Source of the DNA: an uncultured Christensenella sp.
Lineage (GTDB): Bacteria > Bacillota > Clostridia > Christensenellales > Borkfalkiaceae
Reading direction: 5' to 3'
NCBI GenBank assembly: GCA_910578765.1
Contig: CAJTRW010000017.1
Coordinates: forward strand, 1-42,731
DNA: 42,731 bases
Shown in pieces: positions 29,751 to 38,169 of this stretch. The position numbers and the translations under genes were made by a program. The notes under the pieces are model-generated. The model was not told the DNA's origin. It made no database searches and saw only the letters and a program-made list of their open reading frames with translations. Position 1 is the stretch's first letter. Each line of letters begins with the position of its first letter.

Positions 29751-32024
29751 ATGACAGAATATAAATCGGCGTCTGGCAGTCAAGCGGAAGACTTATTTAT
29801 TGAAATATTTGCCGATACATTCGGTGCGGAGAAAGCGGGATATTTGTATTCACAATACCCCTTTTATGACATATACCAAAATGCTCGTTTCGCTGACTTT
29901 GTATGCGAAAGCGGTTCTAAACGAATTGCCGTAGAAATTGACGATGAAGCCTCTCACAACCCTAGACTTGTTTCGAAAGATAAGTTTACTGATGATCTGT
30001 TAAAGCAAAACAGTATGGTAAATCTCGGTTGGAGCGTTTACCGCTGGACGGTCCGTCAAATGCAAAAACAGCCTGATACAGTCAAGGATGAATTGCGCGT
30101 GTTTTTAGGCAGTCAATCCAAATTCAAAGAAATCGATGACTATCTTCCTGTGCAACGCGGACAAGCTATAAACGGTGATAAACTCGAGCTTCGAGAGTAT
30201 CAGCAAGAAGCGCTCAACAACCTACAGGCAATGCGCGATAAGAGAGAAACAATAGCGCTCTTATATCAGGCAACGGGAACAGGCAAGACAGTTACGGCGG
30301 TAATGGACGCAAAGCGAGTTGGAGGGAGAACACTATTCGTCGCTCACACTATGGAGCTTGTAAATCAAGCATATAACACATTCAAATCGTTATGGACGGA
30401 AACAACTGTCGGTGAGTTTGCAGATAGCGTTAAGGACTATGAGAGCAATGTAATTTGCGGAAGCATTCAGAGTGTTGCACTCAATCTTGATACATTCAAT
30501 GACAATGATTTTGACTACATAATAATCGACGAAGCTCACCACGCAACAGCAGAAACTTATCAAAAAGTTTTGGCTTACTTTAAGCCTAAATTCATACTTG
30601 GTTTGACCGCCACTCCCGAGCGTGCCGACGACACAAACATATTGGATATATTCCAAAACACAGCTCATAAGTTAGATATTCAGACTGCCGTTGAAATAGG
30701 TGCACTCACCAATGTTCGCTGTATCCGTATTCACACAAATATAGATATGACGAGGGTGCGCTTCAATAGCGTTCAATATAATATCCGCGACTTAGACGTC
30801 AAGATATGTGTTAGTGAACGCAATCAGCTTATAGTTGATACGTGGTTAAACTATGTTAAGGATAAGCGCACTGTCGTGTTCTGTGCGTCTGTAAAACACG
30901 CCGAACAGATTGCTGAACTGTTTAAGAAAGCTGGCGTAAACGCTATTGCTGTTTCTGGTAGTATGAAGACTTCTGAACGCAACGAGTGGCTTGCTAAGTT
31001 TGCTTCCGGTGAAGTCAAAGTGTTGTGCGCCTGTGACTTATTAAACGAGGGTTGGGATTGTCCACAGACGGAAGTGTTGTTCATGGCAAGACCTACTATG
31101 TCGAAAGTTCTGTACACGCAGCAGCTCGGACGCGGAATGAGATTGAGTGAGGGCAAGGAGTTCTTAATGGTGTTTGACTTTGTGGATAACGCAAGTCAAT
31201 ACAATGCACCGTATTCATTGCATAGATTGTTCAGATTAAAAGACTACCACGCGGGTGCTATTGTGCTCGGTAAAAAGGGCGCGCGGGAAGCGGAGGCGGC
31301 TCTATATGAAAAGGGCGAAAAACCTGATGTAATTATTGATTATCCGGTGGACGCAACCGACTATGAAGCGGTAGATATATTTAACTGGCAGGAAGAAGCT
31401 TCTGGTATGATAAGTCAAATGGAATTCGTGCGGCGAGTGGATGTTCAATCCGAAACGATTGAAAAGTATATTCGTGATGGTAAGTTAATTCCCGACCTGA
31501 TAGTGCCGATGAGTGAGCACAGAACATTTAAGTACTTTAAAGAAGAATCGCTTGAAAGATATGCAAAAGAATATGGTTGGCAGTTGATAGATGACAAGAA
31601 CCGAAAAGAGCTTTTTATGAAAATGGTTGAGCAGATGGATATGAGCTATTCATATAAGCCTGTTTTGTTGCAAGCCATTTTGAAACACGCCGACAAAAAC
31701 GGGCGCGTTAAGATTGAGGACATAGTTAGCTATTTTAAAAACTTTTATGAGGGTAGAAGAGCTGCCGGTTTGGTTGTTGAGAAGCCAAATAGTATTTTTG
31801 CAAAAGGCGGATATACCGACAAAGAATCCGAGAGAAATATTTTAAGTAATCCTTTTAAACGATTTGAAGATATGAATATGCTTAGGCATACTAAGACGCT
31901 TGGAATTATAGAAATAGATTCGACGGTTTGGAAGAAATTAACTGCCGACGAAAAACAATACATAGAGAACACTTGTGATGGGAAATTGAAAGAATATTAT
32001 GAATTGGTTAAGAGAAATTATTAA
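29751..32024 (+). CDS. SF2 DEAH-box helicase with N-terminal DUF559/Vsr-like nuclease domain
   Basis: 757 residues. Residues 10-115 resemble DUF559/Vsr nucleases: FADFVCES, then RIAVEIDDEASHN (E62, D64, H69), a KDKFTDDLLKQN helix and LGWSVYRW. The SF2 motor has ATGTGKT (174-180), DEAHH (260-264), GLTATPER and the C-terminal QQLGRGMRLS motif VI. The last 230 residues are an unassigned domain with HTH-like helices (FVRRVDVQSETIEKYI). The layout resembles type III restriction/UvrB-like translocases coupled to a nuclease. It is 19 bp after the Nudix gene and probably in one operon with it and DUF2075. Confidence 0.88.
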   Translation: MTEYKSASGSQAEDLFIEIFADTFGAEKAGYLYSQYPFYDIYQNARFADFVCESGSKRIAVEIDDEASHNPRLVSKDKFTDDLLKQNSMVNLGWSVYRWTVRQMQKQPDTVKDELRVFLGSQSKFKEIDDYLPVQRGQAINGDKLELREYQQEALNNLQAMRDKRETIALLYQATGTGKTVTAVMDAKRVGGRTLFVAHTMELVNQAYNTFKSLWTETTVGEFADSVKDYESNVICGSIQSVALNLDTFNDNDFDYIIIDEAHHATAETYQKVLAYFKPKFILGLTATPERADDTNILDIFQNTAHKLDIQTAVEIGALTNVRCIRIHTNIDMTRVRFNSVQYNIRDLDVKICVSERNQLIVDTWLNYVKDKRTVVFCASVKHAEQIAELFKKAGVNAIAVSGSMKTSERNEWLAKFASGEVKVLCACDLLNEGWDCPQTEVLFMARPTMSKVLYTQQLGRGMRLSEGKEFLMVFDFVDNASQYNAPYSLHRLFRLKDYHAGAIVLGKKGAREAEAALYEKGEKPDVIIDYPVDATDYEAVDIFNWQEEASGMISQMEFVRRVDVQSETIEKYIRDGKLIPDLIVPMSEHRTFKYFKEESLERYAKEYGWQLIDDKNRKELFMKMVEQMDMSYSYKPVLLQAILKHADKNGRVKIEDIVSYFKNFYEGRRAAGLVVEKPNSIFAKGGYTDKESERNILSNPFKRFEDMNMLRHTKTLGIIEIDSTVWKKLTADEKQYIENTCDGKLKEYYELVKRNY

Positions 32025-32041
32025 AAACTAAGGAGAATATA

Positions 32042-32791
32042 ATGACTGAAAAAGAAGAGATTAGTTATGCAAAGTCGGTTATCGAAAGTTTGGCGCGAGG
32101 GGTTAACCCTTTTAGCGGTGAGATGATACCAGATGACGAGGTTATAAATAATGTCAAAATATCAAGATGCTTTTTTTATGTTGTCGATGTGTTGGAAAAG
32201 TTAATTGAAGGCGAGTATGTAAAAAAAGAAAAGAAATTAAAAGTACCTTTTATTGTAAAAGACGGAGAGCTGGAAAATTTTGATTATTATGACGGAGGTA
32301 TAGCCATTTCGGACATCGTTAAAAGGATTAATGATATTGTCGGTTATGATGGAAGAAAAATCAAAAGAGGTTTAATAATTAATTGGTTGATTGAGAATGG
32401 GTTTATAGTAGAAAATGAAATCAACGGTCGAAAATATAAAATGCCTACAGTAAAAGGAAATGAAGCCGGTATATATACCGAAGAAAGATTCGGTAAAAAC
32501 GGTAACTATAAGGTGGTGATGTATAATAAAAATGCGCAGGAAATGATAATAGAGCATCTTGCAGAAGCTATCGGAAGCAATATAGCTATTAATCAACAGA
32601 CAACAAATATTAATCAGGCTGACTCAAACCGAGGTAAACCTTGGGATAGTAAACAAGAAGAACAGTTAACAGAAATGTTTAAAGATGGGTTAACGGTAAA
32701 TGATATCGCTAACACTATGATGAGGTCTCCGGGTGGTATAAGAGCGAGACTATTAAAATTGGGATTAATTAACGATATAAACGAAGTTTGA
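32042..32791 (+). CDS. Uncharacterised protein with C-terminal SANT/Myb-like helix-turn-helix
   Basis: 249 residues. The N-terminal half includes LARGVNPFSGEMIPDDEVIN and a Cys-Phe-Phe helix (SRCFFYVVDVLEKLIEG), a pattern I associate with accessory proteins of SF1 helicases. A winged or beta segment follows (VKRINDIVGYDGRKIKRGLI, then NGRKYKMPTVKGNEAGI). Residues 199-245 form a Myb/SANT-like HTH (KPWDSKQEEQLTEMFKDGLT...SPGGIRARLLKLG). It starts 17 bp after the helicase and ends 19 bp before the UvrD-like gene, so it is likely the DNA-binding partner of one of them. From here on the DNA is clearly more AT-rich. Confidence 0.75.
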   Translation: MTEKEEISYAKSVIESLARGVNPFSGEMIPDDEVINNVKISRCFFYVVDVLEKLIEGEYVKKEKKLKVPFIVKDGELENFDYYDGGIAISDIVKRINDIVGYDGRKIKRGLIINWLIENGFIVENEINGRKYKMPTVKGNEAGIYTEERFGKNGNYKVVMYNKNAQEMIIEHLAEAIGSNIAINQQTTNINQADSNRGKPWDSKQEEQLTEMFKDGLTVNDIANTMMRSPGGIRARLLKLGLINDINEV

Positions 32792-32810
32792 TAAACTCGG
32801 GATAAAAAAT

Positions 32811-34631
32811 ATGGACAAATATACTGAGAAGGTTAAGTTATCAAAAGAACAACAATTATTTATTGATAAAGCTAAGTGGGGAGATAATATTCTTGTTGAC
32901 GCATGCATTGGTAGCGGCAAGACAACGGCGATTCAACATCTTTGCGATGAATTACATTCAAATTTAAAAATTCTTTATCTTACATATAATAAACTGCTAA
33001 AATTAGATGCAAAAACTAAAATCCGTAATAAAAATGTTACTGTTACAAACTATCATGGGTTTGCCTATAATGAGCTAAAAAAGGTAGGTAAACTTGTTGG
33101 TATTTCCGATTTGGTGCAGACATTTAATAAGGTAAAACCAAAAACATCTCACTATGACGTTCTGATAATTGACGAATATCAGGATATTGAGCAAGAACTT
33201 GCAGATATGTTGTTATTTATCAAATCTTGCAATCCCAAAATCCAAATAATTGCCGTCGGCGATATGGAACAAAAAATATACGATAAGACAACGCTTAATG
33301 TGCCGGAGTTTATAGATAGATTTTTGGGTAAACATTTAAAGTTGGAATTTACTCAATGTTTCAGGCTTTCAGCCGATCTTGCGACAAAGCTTGGACGGAT
33401 CTGGCAAAAATGTATTATAGGAGTGAATACCGGCTGTGTAGTTGAAGAAATGGATTTAAATTCCGTGTTAAACGTAATTGCAAGTTACGATACACAGGAT
33501 ATTTTATGCCTCGGAGCACGAACGGGTGAGCTTGCCGAAACTTTGAACTTGCTTGAAGAAAATTATCCTGAAAAGTTCAATAAGAACACCGTTTATGCGA
33601 GTATAAGGGACGATGACGGTAACACCGGTGCTACAAACCCTGACAAAACTTCTGCCATATTTACAACTTTTGATGCAAGCAAAGGATTGGAACGTAAACT
33701 TTGTGTAGTATTTGACTTTACGGAGAGTTACTGGGAAGTAAGAATCGATAAGCCGCAACAGTCGTATAAAATTTTAAGAAATATATTTTGCGTTGCGGCA
33801 AGTCGGGGGAAAGAGCGGATAATTTTTGTTAAGCATAATGAGGACATGTTGTCTGAACAGACATTATCTACGCCGAGAGAAATTAATTTGGAATTTACAG
33901 ACGTTGATATCTCATCAATGTTCGATTTCAAATATAAAGAAGATATTGAAGAATGTTTTTCCCATTTATCTGTAAGCAAAATACATAAACCTAATCAGCT
34001 ATCTGAAATAAACATTAAGAATTCTGATGGCTTGATTGATTTGTCGCCTTGCATCGGCATTTATCAAGAAGCGTTGTACTTTAAGAAGTATGAAATAAAT
34101 GAAGAAATAGAGCTGTATTTTGATTTGCATAAGGATAAACAATATCTTTATAGCGCAGATATTTTCAATCTGAATTTGGACGATAAAATACTTTTTATTA
34201 CATCTCTTCATACAAAGCAAAATAGATATAGGATTCAGGTAGATACACCATTTGTTACAGAAGAAGGTAAACAGAGGATTATAGATAGATTAGGCGAGAA
34301 ATTTAGTAGAGACGAAAATGTGCAGGCACGATGTCAAATTGATTTTTGTAAAGACAAAAATGCACGGATATTGTTTTCCGCTATTGGTTTTGCTGATGTT
34401 ATAAAAGACGAAACTGTCTATGAATTAAAATTTGTTGCGGAACTTTCTCATGAACATTTTTTGCAGTGTGCCTCGTATATGATTGCACTTGGATTGAGTA
34501 AAGGTGTGCTTTGGAATACAAGAAACAACGAGTGTTATGCTATCTCCATTCCAAATCCTCAAACGTTTATGGATGCGGTTGTAAAAGCCGTTACGAAAGG
34601 TTATTTAGGTAAATATTATGCAAAAAATTGA
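32811..34631 (+). CDS. UvrD-like SF1 helicase with C-terminal Cas4/AddB-like PD-(D/E)XK nuclease
   Basis: 606 residues. The helicase shows a Q-motif-like KLSKEQQLFID, Walker A CIGSGKTT (GSGKT 34-38), YLTYNKLLKLDA, Walker B LIIDEYQD (DEYQD 121-125), QCFRLS (motif IV region), and CVAASRGKERI (motif VI, 327-337). The C-terminal domain (about 480-606) has GFADVIKDETVYELKFV, giving D529, E538 and K540, then HFLQCASYMIALGL, the conserved Q-x-x-x-Y-region of RecB/Cas4-type nucleases. Such fusions process DNA ends. It is the last gene before the DdmD-like gene (94-bp gap) and may belong to the same defence locus. Confidence 0.88.
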   Translation: MDKYTEKVKLSKEQQLFIDKAKWGDNILVDACIGSGKTTAIQHLCDELHSNLKILYLTYNKLLKLDAKTKIRNKNVTVTNYHGFAYNELKKVGKLVGISDLVQTFNKVKPKTSHYDVLIIDEYQDIEQELADMLLFIKSCNPKIQIIAVGDMEQKIYDKTTLNVPEFIDRFLGKHLKLEFTQCFRLSADLATKLGRIWQKCIIGVNTGCVVEEMDLNSVLNVIASYDTQDILCLGARTGELAETLNLLEENYPEKFNKNTVYASIRDDDGNTGATNPDKTSAIFTTFDASKGLERKLCVVFDFTESYWEVRIDKPQQSYKILRNIFCVAASRGKERIIFVKHNEDMLSEQTLSTPREINLEFTDVDISSMFDFKYKEDIEECFSHLSVSKIHKPNQLSEINIKNSDGLIDLSPCIGIYQEALYFKKYEINEEIELYFDLHKDKQYLYSADIFNLNLDDKILFITSLHTKQNRYRIQVDTPFVTEEGKQRIIDRLGEKFSRDENVQARCQIDFCKDKNARILFSAIGFADVIKDETVYELKFVAELSHEHFLQCASYMIALGLSKGVLWNTRNNECYAISIPNPQTFMDAVVKAVTKGYLGKYYAKN

Positions 34632-34725
34632 TATGGGTAAATTCACTGGCGATATTTTATAACCATTTTTACAGAAGATTTTAAGATACCGTTATATTTG
34701 GTATGGTAACAAAAAGGAAAATTTT

Positions 34726-37700
34726 ATGCAAGACACGGTAACAAGATTTGTAAATGAAAAGCAGAACGGGCTAATGCTTTTTGAAATGCCTACTGGATCT
34801 GGCAAAACATATCAAGCAAGAAAAATCATAGGTAAGTATATAAAGGGTGAGATTCTTCAAAATATACCGACTATTTTCTATGTTTCGCCACTTATAAAAA
34901 ATGTTGATGATATCTATTCTGAACTAAGGGAAGATTTTCAAGATGATCTTGAAACTTTTGATGCAAGTGTTTTAAGGCTTTACCCTAATGCGGAGTGTGT
35001 TGTAAAATATCTGCGTGATATTGAAAATAGAATTCCATTCAGCATAACAAATAAACAGTCATTTAAAGAGCTTAAACAGCAGGTGGATTTATATAATCAA
35101 GTAAGTAGCCGTGGGACAATTCGCAATTCAACAACGGAAGCCTATTTAAATAATATTCGTAAGACATATGAACCGCCTTTCAGAAGGGATTTGGTAAGAG
35201 AGCTTGAGAAGAATTGCAGGACAAAGAGAGAACGAAAGAAAAAATTACAATCAAAAGAATACTCTTGGGTAAAAGAGTTGTACCCGTCTTGTATGACCGA
35301 TGACCGCAAAGTAATTATTATGACTATGAGCAAATTTATTGCGGTCAATGATCCTATCATTGATAAGGCTTATCGTTTTATTTCCTATTCAAAAACAAAA
35401 GGAGCCCTCGTTTTTCTCGATGAATTTGATGCAACTAAAGCAGTTGTTCTCAATCAGGAAATAGAGAGATGCAAAGATTATAAATTTAATCTTGTAAAAC
35501 TTTTTCAACAGTTATCCGGCAATTTAAAGAATATGAAAGACCCTATGTCTATTCTTGTTGGCTCAAAAGATCCGGCAGATAAAACAAGTCCTTTATATGC
35601 TTATACACAAATGAAGAAGGTTATATTTGAAACTCAGGAAGAGCATAACCTTGACTATCGTTTTAAGTTGGAATCAAACGAGGAACGCGACAAGTGTTTC
35701 TTGTTTGACGATTTTAGTTTGCATACAATTTCAACGTCGGATAAAAATAAAAGAATTTCTATTCACACAGACAATAAAACGAACCACATAACCATTTCCT
35801 TTGTAGCAAATGATGAAACCGGTAATTTCAATCGTTTGATGCAACAGTTGAAGGGGGCAATTAATTATTTCATTAAATGTTGTGCCATGATATCAAGAGA
35901 TTATCTCAACGATTATAATGACAAGCATAAAGATGAGAAGATGAATATAGAACAGGCGGTTTCGACTGTTTTAGACCAATTCAATCTTGACGAGAATATT
36001 AATAGGACATTAATTCCTATTATTGTAAATGATATGTCTATTCCTGTGGAGAGCAGACACAGGGATATAATGAAGACGGATTTTTACCTTGACGGTTTCA
36101 AATATTATGATTTTGAGGACGATATAGTACATAACGAAACGACATCAATTAATATGTGCTATTTCGAAAATACACCAGAAAAATTTTTATTGTCGTTGAC
36201 AAATATTGCTAGGGTAGTTGGATTATCTGCAACCGCAACAGTTGAATCAGTGTTGGCAAATTACGACTTGAATTACATAAAGAAGAAACTTGGCAATAAT
36301 TATCATGAATTGACTTCTAATGAAAAACAGCGAATTAAGAAAAAAGCCCTTGAAAGAATGGGCGGAGAGTATGCTATTAACGTAGAGCAGATTGCATGCG
36401 ACTATGATAAATCGGAAGCGGATCTAACTACGCTTGTCAACCAGGTATTTACAAGTAAAAAAGCAAGAGAAAAAGTTTGCGGAATAATAGGTAAATATAT
36501 TGACGATGGAGAAGAAAATAAATTTTATGATATCGCTCGTTTTTTAAAAACGATGCAAGCAGTAAAGTGTTTTATCTCAAATAAGTATGCTAAAGCTTTG
36601 TTAGTTATGACTAATAGAAATATTCTTATTAATGATGACTGGCACGTATTCTCTCTCAATGTGGCAGAAGAAGTAATTGCTGTAATTGCCGAAGAATGTG
36701 GGGAAAGAAAGCCTGAAATTCACTATTTGCAAGGCGAGGATTTCCAGAATCAAAAAGAGAATTATCTCAGGTCAATGTCAATTGGTGAAAAGGTAGTGTT
36801 ATTTACTTGTTACAACACTGCCGGTTCGGGACAAAACTTGCAATATGAGTATAACGATGAGGTCAAAGACATTGATTCAATTTACGTTGAAATGCCGACT
36901 AATGCACTTGTTCATGAAAAGTATCTCAATGAAGAGTCCAACCTTATAAAATATATTTATCAGCAAGAAGTATTGAAAAAGGACGGAGGTGTTCCCCCTA
37001 TAAAAATTATGGGGAATATAGTATCTGCATTCAAACAATGGAGTGCCCCTCACAAATCTCTTTATTTTCATAAAGAGGTGTATTATACAAGTTCTGTCAA
37101 CAACCATCACGTCAGGACGTTGATTCAGGCGGTGGGCAGGCTTTGCCGTACACCTGACAAACAATGTAATGTCAATATTTATGTTGATTCTGATATATAC
37201 GATAAAATTGATTTTTCGTTTTTAACCGAAAAAGACATATTTTTAAATAGAGAGTTTGAGGAGTTAATCAAGCAGAATAAGAAATCCGACAAAAACAATG
37301 AAAGAATGGTAAAAATAAATCGAGCTCTTGATGCGAATGAAAGAAATCTTTCAAGGATAAGCAACATTTTAAGTGAAAATAAACAGTCGTGGAGAGACGA
37401 GGATGTTAACCAATGGAAAGCTATAAGAGATTTTGTTCTGCGGTATCCTACAATATCTTATGAGGATTTAATAAAGGTTAAAAACACGTATTCGTTAGAT
37501 TCGTTGGATGACTTTTATTTGTACGCTCAGGACGGCGAAAAAATAGATAAATTCTGTTACACGGTGGATGGCGATAATTGTACCGGCATCTATTATGAAT
37601 CAAAAGCGGGAGGGAAAGCTTTGGAGGCAAGTGCAGAAACGTCTCGCTTGTCTGCATTAATGCGTATCCCTGAATTAAAGGCGCGATTTATTGAAAAGGG

Positions 37701-38169
37701 ATTTGCGGTTGATTTTGATAAAAATGACGGCGTATTGTTACCGTCAATTTTCCAAAATATTTATAAGGGTGCTCTGGGAGAAGTCGCAGGGCAGATTATG
37801 CTTGAGGATTGGGGCTTGAAGTTAAATGAGATTGAAGACCCGTTTAAGTTTGAAAAATTTGATTTTTGCCTGAAACTGGCTCCGGATATTTATATTGATT
37901 TTAAAAACTGGACAGACAAAGCTGATTCAGAGAATTATCGCAATCAGTTGGTTACCAAAAGCAGAGATAAGCTGACTGCAATCAATGGTAAAAAAGTATT
38001 CATAATAAATATGGTTGCCGATGAGTTCTTAATACATGACTTAGGTAACGTCGTTACCGTTTCAACTATTTTTCGCAAACAGGGCGCATGCCTTTACAAA
38101 CTTGATCGCAAGAATATTGATGCATTAGTGGCAAAAATCAAGGAGGCGGTTGATGAAAGCTATAATTAA
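34726..38169 (+). CDS. DdmD-like SF2 helicase with C-terminal PD-(D/E)XK nuclease
   Basis: 1147 residues. Walker A MPTGSGKT (21-28) at the very N-terminus, Walker B LVFLDEFDA (DEFD 232-235), motif III LSATAT (500-505), and motif VI QAVGRLCR (801-808) define a large SF2 motor with long insertions (about 60-215 and 240-480). The C-terminal domain has FCLKLAPDIYIDFKNW, giving D1054, D1058 and K1060 of a PD-(D/E)XK nuclease. In DdmD of the Vibrio DdmDE system a helicase of similar size with a C-terminal nuclease destroys plasmid DNA after loading by the Argonaute-like DdmE. Here the next gene overlaps by 17 bp and is DdmE-like. The domain calls are firm; the DdmD assignment rests on architecture. 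Confidence 0.8.
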   Translation: MQDTVTRFVNEKQNGLMLFEMPTGSGKTYQARKIIGKYIKGEILQNIPTIFYVSPLIKNVDDIYSELREDFQDDLETFDASVLRLYPNAECVVKYLRDIENRIPFSITNKQSFKELKQQVDLYNQVSSRGTIRNSTTEAYLNNIRKTYEPPFRRDLVRELEKNCRTKRERKKKLQSKEYSWVKELYPSCMTDDRKVIIMTMSKFIAVNDPIIDKAYRFISYSKTKGALVFLDEFDATKAVVLNQEIERCKDYKFNLVKLFQQLSGNLKNMKDPMSILVGSKDPADKTSPLYAYTQMKKVIFETQEEHNLDYRFKLESNEERDKCFLFDDFSLHTISTSDKNKRISIHTDNKTNHITISFVANDETGNFNRLMQQLKGAINYFIKCCAMISRDYLNDYNDKHKDEKMNIEQAVSTVLDQFNLDENINRTLIPIIVNDMSIPVESRHRDIMKTDFYLDGFKYYDFEDDIVHNETTSINMCYFENTPEKFLLSLTNIARVVGLSATATVESVLANYDLNYIKKKLGNNYHELTSNEKQRIKKKALERMGGEYAINVEQIACDYDKSEADLTTLVNQVFTSKKAREKVCGIIGKYIDDGEENKFYDIARFLKTMQAVKCFISNKYAKALLVMTNRNILINDDWHVFSLNVAEEVIAVIAEECGERKPEIHYLQGEDFQNQKENYLRSMSIGEKVVLFTCYNTAGSGQNLQYEYNDEVKDIDSIYVEMPTNALVHEKYLNEESNLIKYIYQQEVLKKDGGVPPIKIMGNIVSAFKQWSAPHKSLYFHKEVYYTSSVNNHHVRTLIQAVGRLCRTPDKQCNVNIYVDSDIYDKIDFSFLTEKDIFLNREFEELIKQNKKSDKNNERMVKINRALDANERNLSRISNILSENKQSWRDEDVNQWKAIRDFVLRYPTISYEDLIKVKNTYSLDSLDDFYLYAQDGEKIDKFCYTVDGDNCTGIYYESKAGGKALEASAETSRLSALMRIPELKARFIEKGFAVDFDKNDGVLLPSIFQNIYKGALGEVAGQIMLEDWGLKLNEIEDPFKFEKFDFCLKLAPDIYIDFKNWTDKADSENYRNQLVTKSRDKLTAINGKKVFIINMVADEFLIHDLGNVVTVSTIFRKQGACLYKLDRKNIDALVAKIKEAVDESYN

